Positions 23,407-31,241 of a stretch of DNA of 64,000 bases are shown here, piece by piece. The translations under genes and the position numbers were made by a program. Numbering within the stretch: position 1 is the first letter of the stretch; each line of letters starts with the position of its first letter. Source of the DNA: Halobellus sp. MBLA0158 (GTDB lineage: Archaea > Halobacteriota > Halobacteria > Halobacteriales > Haloferacaceae); contig NZ_JBGNYA010000001.1 in the NCBI RefSeq assembly GCF_041477585.1, positions 1,054,001 through 1,118,000 of the forward strand, in the 5' to 3' direction. Below the pieces are notes generated by a model. That model did not search any database. It was not told where the DNA came from and saw only the letters and a program-made list of their open reading frames with translations.

Positions 23407-24317
23407 ACGCCGCGCTCGACGCCGGCGTCTGCCTCCTTCTCCTCTCCGCCGGCGTCGTCGGCCTCGTGACGGTCGACCAGGCGCCCCCGGCGACGCCCAG
23501 CCGCGCCGACGCCGTCGCCGACGCGCTCGCGACGACGACCGCGCAGGTCGACTACTCGCTGACGCCCGACGTCGACGCGCTGAACGCGTCAGGTGCGGCG
23601 GTCGCAGACGAGGAGACGTTCGCTCCCGACTCGCCCGAACTCGATCGGACGAGCCACGGAAGTCTCGCGGGGCTGCTGGCTCGCGCCGCGACCGCCAGCG
23701 GTGGGGTCGCGCTCGACGCGGTCGAGCCGAATGCGACGACGGAGCCCGAGATCCATCCGCTCACGCGAACGCGGTCCGGTTTCGCGCGCGCCGTGGGCGA
23801 CGCCGTCCTGGCGCGAACCGGCGCGAAAGTACGCGTGGACGCGACGTGGCGGCCGTATCCGGATGCACCCGTCGGTGGACAGTTTGGCGTCGGTCCCGAT
23901 CCGCCCGCCGGCCGCGTCCACGCGGCGTCGCTCGTGATCCCGACCGGCGTCGAGCCGCTCCCGCCGTCCGCTCGGACCGACTTCGACGCGCTGGGATCCG
24001 CCGTGGCCGACCGCACGGTCGCCGTCCTCGTCCCCGCGGGGCCGGCGCGCGTGACGCTCCGCGGCGACGATCCGACGGCCGCCCTGGTGCGCCACCGCTA
24101 CGCCCGTCTCGCGTCGGTGACGAACGCATCCCTCACGGAACCGCTCGCGACTGAGGACACCAGAGCGGCCAACGAGCGAGTCGCGCGACGCCTCGAAGCC
24201 CGGATCACCGGCGACCTGCGGGCGGCGCACGACACGCCGATGGAGGCCGTCGAGGCGGTCTCGGTGGACTCGGTCCGCATCGTCGTCAGGACGTGGCCCG
24301 CGTCGGAGGGGATCTGA
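23403..24317 (+). CDS. Pilus-like cluster membrane protein (DUF7284-like)
   Basis: A 304-residue protein with one N-terminal membrane helix (about residues 6-25, DAGVCLLLLSAGVVGLVTV) and a large extracytoplasmic domain. The start MNAALDAG was chosen because its ATG overlaps the previous stop; the longer open frame adds only codons that read the neighbour out of frame. No enzyme motif is visible. It directly abuts the 1020-residue gene. Confidence 0.65.
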   Translation: MNAALDAGVCLLLLSAGVVGLVTVDQAPPATPSRADAVADALATTTAQVDYSLTPDVDALNASGAAVADEETFAPDSPELDRTSHGSLAGLLARAATASGGVALDAVEPNATTEPEIHPLTRTRSGFARAVGDAVLARTGAKVRVDATWRPYPDAPVGGQFGVGPDPPAGRVHAASLVIPTGVEPLPPSARTDFDALGSAVADRTVAVLVPAGPARVTLRGDDPTAALVRHRYARLASVTNASLTEPLATEDTRAANERVARRLEARITGDLRAAHDTPMEAVEAVSVDSVRIVVRTWPASEGI

Positions 24318-27300
24318 ATGCGGCTCGCCGACGACGACCGCGCACGCGTGCCGTTCGCGCTCCTCGGCGTGTTGCTCCTCGTCGGGAGCTCGACGTTCGC
24401 TGCCTCGCTCGCGACGCCGGGCCCGGAACCGATCGATCGGGCCGCGGACGTCGCGGCCGACCGCGTCGAGGGCGAGGTGACGGCCGCGGTCCGCACTGCG
24501 GTTCGCGACGCCGCCCGCGCGGCCGCCCGCGACCCGGTCACGGTCGCGGCCGACACGCCCGCCGGCCGAGCACTCGGAACGGAGGACCCGTTCCGACGGT
24601 CCCTCCGGCTTCGGATCTTCGCCGCCGCCCGCGACGCGGTCGGGCCGATCGAACACCGCAGAGGCGAGAGCGTCGCCCACGCCTCGTTCGGTGCGGGTGT
24701 CGAGGACGTCGAGGGCGCGCTCTCTCGGGTCTCCGTCGCGGGGCGAGACGACGGAACGGAGCTCCGGGCGACGGTCCGCGGCATCGCGGTGACGGTCAAG
24801 CGGAACGGACGCGTCCTCGACTCTTACCGGACGAACCGCACCGTCACCGTCGCCGTTCCCGTGCTCGCGCTCCACGACCGGACCGAGGCCTTCCAGACGC
24901 GCCTCGACGCGGACCCGATCGCGGCGCCGGGGCTCGCCCGGCGGCTGACGGTCGGCGTCACGGCGATGGCGCAGGCCCGCGGACTCGGCCAGTACGGCGG
25001 GCTGCCGATCTCGAACGTCGTCGGCAACCGCCACGTCGCGCTCTCGACGAACGCAGGCTTACTCGACGCCCAGCGGGCGTCGTTCGGACACGCCGACCCC
25101 GAGGCCGCCGCTGGCGTCCGCGCGGCGACGCTTCAGACCGGCGTCACCGACGTCCTCGGGCCGCGGACCGACCCCCGCGTCCTCGCCGCGGTGACGGGAC
25201 AGCTCCCGGATCCGAACGACGCCGAACGCGTGGACGCCGCCTCGCGGCCGGGCGCGCTCCCGGCGACGCGCACGATCACGGTCGGCGTCAACGACACGGC
25301 GGACGAGGCCTTCGTCGCGCTCCTCCGGGGCACGGACGGTCCGAATCTCGATTCGATCCGTCGAGAGAGCTACCGCGCGAGCGTCAGCGTCGGCGCCGAT
25401 GCGCGGCTGGTGCGGAACGGCCGTCGGCCGTCGCCACGCGCTCCCGGCGAAAACTGGACGCTCGCGTACTCCGACGTCGATACGAGCGTTTCGGTCCGGG
25501 GCGGTGGCCGCTCTACCGCCGTCGTCTCCGCCGGCCATCGCGCGCGCCGGCTCTACGCGGCCACGCGCCGCGTGGTCGAACGTCACACCGTCCGGCGCAC
25601 CTGGGTCAAGATCAACGCCTCACCCAGAACAACCTCGGCATCCTGGCGCGACGCCCATCGCGTCCGCGTGACTGCGACCGGCCGCCTCGGCGACGCCCGC
25701 GGACCGGACCGCGCCGTCGACCCGCTCTTCCGGACGGGCGGCGCGATCGGCGGGCCGAACCTCCGAGGCGGTAGCTCCGTCGCCCGGGACCTCGTCGCCG
25801 AACTCGGCGGTCCCGACGCGATCGCTCGACGGGCGGTGACCGGCGGCCGGACGAACGCCCGAACGCGGTTCACCGGCGACCGCCCCGACGACCTCTCGGC
25901 GTGGGTGTACGCCGACGTCGCGGCGCTCCGGGAACGGGTCCGACGTCTCTCCGTGGAGGTATCAGCCAGCGACGCCGCGACGGGACAGCGCAACGGCGCC
26001 GCCCGGCTGGCCGATCGGGTCAGGAGCCGCCGCGCGGCCCTCCTCGATGCGCCGCGGCGCTACGACGGCGCCGCCGACCGCGCTCGGGTCGCCGCGCGCG
26101 CCGCGTACCTCGATCTCGTGCTCGCTCGCCTGGACGAGCGCGCGGGGCAGACGGGGAAGCAGAACGCCGGCATCGGCCGAGCGCTCGCGGCGAAGGGTAT
26201 CTCGGCGACCAGAGCGAACGACCTCGCCGACCTGACGCCCGAAGCCCCGTCCCGTCGGTTCGCCCTCGGGAGCGACTCCGGGGCCCGCGGACGGACCGCC
26301 TTCGTCCCCGACGGCGACCCGGCGTACCTCGCGCCCGCGCCGGTCGAGGGGTCGCTCGTCGACGGCATCGCCGACGACGAGCGGTACGTCGGCCTCGCGG
26401 TCAGGAACCTCAACGTCTTCGCGGTCCCGTACGGCGACGCCGCGGACCTGGTCACGCGGACGCTCTTCGGCGATCCCGGTCGCGTGTCGCTCCACACCGC
26501 CGGCCAGTCGCTCGTCGCCGCCGACCGAACGCTCGCGGCGCATCCGAACGCGACGCTCCGGGCGCGGACCGACCACCTGAGATCGAGAGTCGCCCAGTCG
26601 ATGGATCACATCCGGGAGCGAGCGACGCGGACGCTCGCCCGCGAGTCGTCGCTGTCGCGTCCCGAGAGCGAGACCGTCGTCCGACGGGCGTTCGCGCGAT
26701 GGGACAGCCCCGGTGAGCGCGCGGTCGCCGCGACGGACGGATCGCTGGCGGCCGCGGTCGCGTCGGCCGCGATCGAGGAGGGAGCGGCACGCGAAAGCGA
26801 CGGCTCCCGAACGGTGACCGAAGACCGCATCCGAACGGCGCTCCGCGTCGATCTCCGGGACACCGCGACGAGCGCGGACGTCCGCGTCTCGCAGGCCGCC
26901 GTCGAGGACGCGGTCTCGACGACCCGAGGGCTCCTCCGCGAGGAGGCACGGGCGAGGGCGGGAGCCGCGACCGAGCGGGCGATCGCGCGGGCGTCGAACG
27001 GGACCGTCGGCGGTATCCCGGCGGGCCTGCCGATCCTCCCGACGCTCAACCCCTGGGTCGCGACCGCGAACGTCTGGGTCGTCGAGTCCCGCGGCGCCTA
27101 CGGGCGCTTCGCCGTCACGACCGACTCGGGCGCCACGACGTACGTTCGCGACGGCTCGTCGGTCGCTTTCGACGTGGACGGCGACGGCGAACCCGAGGTC
27201 CTCGGTCGGAACGAACGGATCGGCTTCCGGGTCCGGACGGTCGCCGTCGTGGCCGTCCCGGCGGGGAAGCTCGGCGTCGGCGACACGGACGGCAATGTCG

Positions 27301-27380
27301 ACGAGCGATCGGTGGCGTGGGCCGGTCCCGAACCCGGCCCGCGCTGTGTCACGCCGACCGGGCGGTGTCCGCGGGAGTAG
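24318..27380 (+). CDS. Giant membrane-anchored protein of pilus-like cluster (DUF7286-like)
   Basis: A 1020-residue protein starting immediately after the previous stop. One membrane helix lies near the N-terminus (about residues 13-32, VPFALLGVLLLVGSSTFAASL). The long extracytoplasmic part is rich in Ala, Arg and helices, with NGT/NAT-type sequons. The end has a strand-rich region containing AFDVDGDGEPEV, a possible Ca-binding-like DxDGD loop, and two cysteines. It is the largest gene in the cluster, perhaps an adhesin-like or structural component. That is inference from anchor plus length. Confidence 0.68.
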   Translation: MRLADDDRARVPFALLGVLLLVGSSTFAASLATPGPEPIDRAADVAADRVEGEVTAAVRTAVRDAARAAARDPVTVAADTPAGRALGTEDPFRRSLRLRIFAAARDAVGPIEHRRGESVAHASFGAGVEDVEGALSRVSVAGRDDGTELRATVRGIAVTVKRNGRVLDSYRTNRTVTVAVPVLALHDRTEAFQTRLDADPIAAPGLARRLTVGVTAMAQARGLGQYGGLPISNVVGNRHVALSTNAGLLDAQRASFGHADPEAAAGVRAATLQTGVTDVLGPRTDPRVLAAVTGQLPDPNDAERVDAASRPGALPATRTITVGVNDTADEAFVALLRGTDGPNLDSIRRESYRASVSVGADARLVRNGRRPSPRAPGENWTLAYSDVDTSVSVRGGGRSTAVVSAGHRARRLYAATRRVVERHTVRRTWVKINASPRTTSASWRDAHRVRVTATGRLGDARGPDRAVDPLFRTGGAIGGPNLRGGSSVARDLVAELGGPDAIARRAVTGGRTNARTRFTGDRPDDLSAWVYADVAALRERVRRLSVEVSASDAATGQRNGAARLADRVRSRRAALLDAPRRYDGAADRARVAARAAYLDLVLARLDERAGQTGKQNAGIGRALAAKGISATRANDLADLTPEAPSRRFALGSDSGARGRTAFVPDGDPAYLAPAPVEGSLVDGIADDERYVGLAVRNLNVFAVPYGDAADLVTRTLFGDPGRVSLHTAGQSLVAADRTLAAHPNATLRARTDHLRSRVAQSMDHIRERATRTLARESSLSRPESETVVRRAFARWDSPGERAVAATDGSLAAAVASAAIEEGAARESDGSRTVTEDRIRTALRVDLRDTATSADVRVSQAAVEDAVSTTRGLLREEARARAGAATERAIARASNGTVGGIPAGLPILPTLNPWVATANVWVVESRGAYGRFAVTTDSGATTYVRDGSSVAFDVDGDGEPEVLGRNERIGFRVRTVAVVAVPAGKLGVGDTDGNVDERSVAWAGPEPGPRCVTPTGRCPRE

Positions 27381-27415
27381 TCGGCGGCGTCGCTGTCGGT
27401 CGAGCGTCGAGAGGG

Positions 27416-27420
27416 AAAAA
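27416..27420 (-). terminator. T5 tract after sufD
   Basis: The minus strand has five T residues about 24 bases after the sufD stop, in the short gap between two convergent genes. Confidence 0.4.
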
Positions 27421-27443
27421 CGGATCCGCGCGTCAGTCCGAGA

Positions 27444-28658
27444 TCAGCGGAGCCGCGCGGCGATCAGCCCTTCGAGGTCGTCGCGGAACTCGTCGACTGC
27501 GATCTCTTCGAGGACGGGCACGAAGAAGCCCTCGACGAGCATATTCCGCGCCTGTCCGTCGGGGATCGCCCGCGACACCATGTAGAACAGGTCCTCCTTG
27601 TCGACCTGGCCGACCGTCGCGGAGTGGGAGGCCTCGGTGTCGTGATTGTGGATGATCAGCTTCGGCGACGCGTCGGCCTCGCTGTCGTCCGACAGCATCA
27701 GCGTGTTCTCGCGCTGGTACGAGGAGGTGTTCCACGCCTCGCGGCCGACGTCCTGGACGCCCTCGTACACCGAGCGGGCCTCGTCGTCGAGGACGCCGCG
27801 GGTCACGAGGTCGGCGGTCGTGTTCTCGGCGTTGTGCCAGACGCGCGCGTTGACGTCGAAGTGCTGGTCGCCGTGACCGAAGAACGCGCCGACGATCTTC
27901 GTCTCCGAGGAGTCGCCGTTGAGTTCGGACTCGACGTCAGAGCGGGTCAGTCGGGAGCCGAGGTTGCCCTCGATCCAGTTGACCGTCGCGTAGGTGCCGA
28001 CGTCCGCGCGCTTCAGCGAGTACGTGTAGGTGTCCTCGTCGAGGTCCTGCAGCGAGCCGTACTGGACGTAGGAGTTCTCGCCGGCGTCGATCTCGACGAG
28101 GTTCGAGAAGTACCGCGCGTCGGCGTCGACGTCCTCGCCGGACTCGATGCTCTCCAGAATCGTCACCGACGACGACTCCTCGGTGACGACGAGCGTGTGG
28201 CTGAACAGCGAGCGGGAGTTCATCTCCGCGCGGACGGTCACGTCCTCGGCGTCGACGCCCTCAGGGACGTAGACGACCGTGCCGGTGGTGAAGAGCGCCG
28301 CCGACAGCGCGGTCAGGTAGTTCTCTTCGGGGTCGACCGTCGAGCCGAACGCGGACTCGACCAGGTCGGGGTGCTCGTCGAGCGCCTCGGTGAAGGTGAG
28401 GACCTCGACGCCCTCGGCCGAGGTCCGCTCGGTCTCGTCGCCCTGATCGAGCGGGTCGACGAGCGACTCGAAGTCGAGCGCTTCGAGGTTCGTCCAGCGC
28501 CGGCCGGGCGTTTGGATGACGTCTGGCAGCTCCAGTTCGTCGAGCGCGTCGAGCGCCGAGAGCCGCCGTTCGAGCAGCCACTCGGGCTCGTCGCGCGCGT
28601 CCGAAATTTCGCGAACCGTCTCTTCGGAGAGGTTCGCCGGGAGTTGTACGCCGCTCAT
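27444..28658 (-). CDS. sufD: Fe-S cluster assembly protein SufD
   Basis: A 404-residue member of the SufB/SufD beta-helix family. VYVPEGVDAEDV, the HTLVV strands and the C-terminal NHDTEASHSATVGQ with RAIPDGQARNMLVEGF are typical. In the SufBC2D scaffold, SufD pairs with SufB and supplies a His ligand for cluster building. It lies one base downstream of sufB, so it is co-transcribed. The cysteine-poor sequence (none seen near the end) distinguishes it from a sulfur-accepting subunit. Confidence 0.92.
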   Translation of the reverse strand: MSGVQLPANLSEETVREISDARDEPEWLLERRLSALDALDELELPDVIQTPGRRWTNLEALDFESLVDPLDQGDETERTSAEGVEVLTFTEALDEHPDLVESAFGSTVDPEENYLTALSAALFTTGTVVYVPEGVDAEDVTVRAEMNSRSLFSHTLVVTEESSSVTILESIESGEDVDADARYFSNLVEIDAGENSYVQYGSLQDLDEDTYTYSLKRADVGTYATVNWIEGNLGSRLTRSDVESELNGDSSETKIVGAFFGHGDQHFDVNARVWHNAENTTADLVTRGVLDDEARSVYEGVQDVGREAWNTSSYQRENTLMLSDDSEADASPKLIIHNHDTEASHSATVGQVDKEDLFYMVSRAIPDGQARNMLVEGFFVPVLEEIAVDEFRDDLEGLIAARLR

Positions 28659-28659
28659 A

Positions 28660-30090
28660 CTATCCGAGGCTCCCCTCCATTTCGAGTTCGACGAGGCGGT
28701 TGAGTTCGACCGCGTACTCGATCGGCAGCTCTTCGGTAATGGGCTCGATGAAGCCCGAGACGATCATCTGCTTGGCGTCGTCGTCGTCGAGGCCGCGCGA
28801 CTGGAGGTAGAACACGTCCTCGTCGCCGATCTTCCCCACTGTGGCCTCGTGGGCGACGTCGACCTTCGACTCGTTGATCTCCATATACGGCATCGTGTCC
28901 GACGTGGACTCGTTGTCGAACATCAGCGCGTCGCACTCGACCGAGGTCGAGGAGTCCGAGGCGCCGTCGGCGATGTGGACCAGTCCTCGGTAGTTGGTCC
29001 GGCCGCCGTCCTTCGAGATCGACTTCGACTCGATGGTCGACTTCGTGTTCGGCGCGTTGTGGTAGACCTTCGCGCCGGTGTCGATGTTCTGGCCCTCGCC
29101 CGCGAAGGCGATGGTGATGTGGTTGTCGGAGGCGCCCGGGCCCTTCAGGACGGTCGAGGGGTACAGCATCGTCGCCTTCGAGCCCATCGAGCCGGAGATC
29201 CACTCCATCCGGCCGTTCTTCTCGACGATGGCGCGCTTGGTGTTGAGGTTGTAGGTGTTCTTCGACCAGTTCTGGACGGTCGAGTACTGGACGTGGGCGT
29301 CCTCGCCGACGAAGACCTCGACGCCGCCGGAGTGCAGATTGAACGCGGAGTACTTCGGGGCCGAACAGCCCTCGATGTAGTGGACCTCCGCGCCGTCCTC
29401 GGCGACGATGAGGGTGTGCTCGAACTGGCCCATCCCCTCGGAGTTCATCCGGAAGTACGCCTGGACGGGCATCTCGACGGTGACGTCCTCGGGGACGTAC
29501 ACGAACGAGCCGCCGGACCAGACCGCGCCGTGGAGCGCCGCAAACTTGTTGTCCGACGGGGGAACGCACTTCGTCATGAAGTGCTCCTTGACGATCTCGG
29601 GGTGCTCCTGCACCGCCTTGTCCATATTCATGAAGATGACGCCCTTCTCCTCCCAGCGCTCCTGCATATTCTGGTAGACGACCTCGGACTCGTACTGAGC
29701 GCCGACGCCGGAGAGCGCGTTCTTCTCGGCTTCCGGGATACCGAGCTTGTCGAAGGTGTCCTTGATCTCGTCGGGGAGCTCCGTCCAGTCGTCGACGCCC
29801 GCGCGGACGTCGACGTCGGGGCGGATGTATGGGACGATCTCCGCGACGTCCACTTCCGAGAGGTCAGGCTGACCGGGCCAGTCGGTGGGCATCGGCATCT
29901 CCTGGAACTGCTCAAGCGCGCGGAGGCGCCGCTGCAGCATCCACTCGGGCTCGTCCTTGTCTTCGGAGATGACGCGGACCGTCTCCTCGGTCAGGCCCTT
30001 CTCGGTCTGGAACGCCGAGGACTCCTCCTTCTTGAAGTCGAAGCGGGCCTCGGTGTCCGTCTCTTTGAGGTGATCTTGTTCGGAACTCAT
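28660..30090 (-). CDS. sufB: Fe-S cluster assembly protein SufB
   Basis: A 476-residue protein. HYIEGCSAPKYS carries a conserved cysteine of the SufB core. KEHFMTKCVPPSDNKFAALHGAVWSGGSF, in parts, and VAHEATVGKIGDEDVFYLQSRG are family landmarks. SufB takes sulfane sulfur and builds the cluster in a complex with SufC ATPase and SufD. It has its own promoter in the 58-base gap after sufC. Its stop is one base from the sufD start. No SufS, SufE or SufU gene is in the window. Confidence 0.95.
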   Translation of the reverse strand: MSSEQDHLKETDTEARFDFKKEESSAFQTEKGLTEETVRVISEDKDEPEWMLQRRLRALEQFQEMPMPTDWPGQPDLSEVDVAEIVPYIRPDVDVRAGVDDWTELPDEIKDTFDKLGIPEAEKNALSGVGAQYESEVVYQNMQERWEEKGVIFMNMDKAVQEHPEIVKEHFMTKCVPPSDNKFAALHGAVWSGGSFVYVPEDVTVEMPVQAYFRMNSEGMGQFEHTLIVAEDGAEVHYIEGCSAPKYSAFNLHSGGVEVFVGEDAHVQYSTVQNWSKNTYNLNTKRAIVEKNGRMEWISGSMGSKATMLYPSTVLKGPGASDNHITIAFAGEGQNIDTGAKVYHNAPNTKSTIESKSISKDGGRTNYRGLVHIADGASDSSTSVECDALMFDNESTSDTMPYMEINESKVDVAHEATVGKIGDEDVFYLQSRGLDDDDAKQMIVSGFIEPITEELPIEYAVELNRLVELEMEGSLG

Positions 30091-30115
30091 TGTGTGTAGT
30101 GTGTGTTTACGGTTC

Positions 30116-30154
30116 CTTTCTTATGAGCCTGTGCGTAACTGAACATAGTTACGC
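30116..30154 (-). promoter_or_regulatory. sufB promoter with upstream 8-bp inverted repeat
   Basis: On the minus strand CATAAG (about 30120-30125) sits 30-35 bases before the sufB ATG. Just upstream, GCGTAACT (30133-30140) and AGTTACGC (30147-30154) form a perfect inverted repeat with a 6-base spacer that covers the sufC stop. It could be an operator or an mRNA processing hairpin. Confidence 0.55.
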
Positions 30155-31072
30155 GGTCTCGTAGACTTCCTCGCGGACCCAGTCGTAGCCGTGGTCTTCG
30201 AGCTGCTCGGCCAGTTCGGCGTCGCCGCTCTTGACGACCTTGCCGTCCAGCATAATGTGGACGTGATCGGGCTCGACGTACTCGAGAATCCGCTGGTAGT
30301 GGGTGATCTGCAGAATGCCGGTGCCCTGCTCGTCGCGGAGGGCGTTGATGCCCTTCGAGACGTCCTGGAGGCGGTCGATGTCCAGCCCGGAGTCGATCTC
30401 GTCGAGGACGGCGATCGCGGGCTCGAGGATGGCCGCCTGCAGGACCTCGTTCTGCTTCTTCTCGCCGCCGGAGAAGCCGGCGTTGAGGTAGCGCTGCATG
30501 AACTTCTCGTCCATGTCCAGCACCTCCATCTTCTCCTTGAGGAGCTGCTGGAACTCGGCGACGCCGATCTCGCCCTCGTCGGCGGGGCCCTCCATCGGCG
30601 AGGTCTCGTAGCCCGCCTCTTCGTCTTCGTCGTCCGCCTCGGCCTCGTCTTCGTCCTCCTCTTCGAAGAGCTCCTCGCGCTCTTCGAGCTTGGCGTTGAG
30701 CGCCGTCCGGAGGAAGTTCGTCATCGTGACGCCTTCGATCTCCGCGGGGTACTGGAAGCCGAGGAAGATACCGAGCGCCGCGCGCTCGTTCGGCTCTAGA
30801 TCGAGTAGATTCCAGGTGCGTTTGTCCTCGGGGATCTCGAGGTCCTGATCGAAGTCGTCTTCGTCGAGGTGGAGCAGGATCTCGCCCTCGGTCACCTCGT
30901 AGGCCGGGTGGCCGGCGATCACTTTCGCCGTCGTCGACTTCCCGGACCCGTTCGGTCCCATCAGGGCGTGGATCTCCCCGGAGTTGACCTCCAGGTCGAC
31001 GCCGCGAAGAATCTGTTCGCCGCCTTCCTCCGCCACGTTCGCGTGGAGGTTCTTGATTTCGAGTGTAGCCAT
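30149..31072 (-). CDS. sufC: Fe-S cluster assembly ATPase SufC
   Basis: A 307-residue ABC-type ATPase. Walker A GPNGSGKST lies at 39-47, signature FSGGEKKQNE from about 200, Walker B AVLDEIDSGLD at 221-231, and the H-loop in LQITHYQRIL. SufC drives conformational change of SufBD. It is longer than typical ~250-residue SufC because of an acidic insertion at about 129-168 (EEDEDEAEADDEDEEAG in it) and a longer acidic loop at 66-88. It is the promoter-proximal gene of sufCBD. Confidence 0.94.
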   Translation of the reverse strand: MATLEIKNLHANVAEEGGEQILRGVDLEVNSGEIHALMGPNGSGKSTTAKVIAGHPAYEVTEGEILLHLDEDDFDQDLEIPEDKRTWNLLDLEPNERAALGIFLGFQYPAEIEGVTMTNFLRTALNAKLEEREELFEEEDEDEAEADDEDEEAGYETSPMEGPADEGEIGVAEFQQLLKEKMEVLDMDEKFMQRYLNAGFSGGEKKQNEVLQAAILEPAIAVLDEIDSGLDIDRLQDVSKGINALRDEQGTGILQITHYQRILEYVEPDHVHIMLDGKVVKSGDAELAEQLEDHGYDWVREEVYETA

Positions 31073-31121
31073 CGTGTTTCGTTGCCTCGTGTCTCAGAAG
31101 TGGGCTGTGGCGCTCATAATG

Positions 31122-31170
31122 GTTACGCATTCGCCATTCGGAACTTTACTGTCGATAAAATTTATTTGCG
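31122..31170 (-). promoter_or_regulatory. sufC promoter with shared GTTACGC element
   Basis: On the minus strand CGCAAATAAATTTTATCG (31153-31170) is an AT-rich TATA region 80-100 bases before the sufC ATG, giving a ~60-base leader. GTTACGC at 31122-31128, near the likely transcript start, repeats the arm of the sufC-sufB inverted repeat. Confidence 0.5.
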
Positions 31171-31241
31171 TTTTGCGAAAACCCCGGCCCGGTTCCGTGA
31201 CGCGCCGCGCGGGTGGCGACGAACCGACGGTCCGGCGCCGC

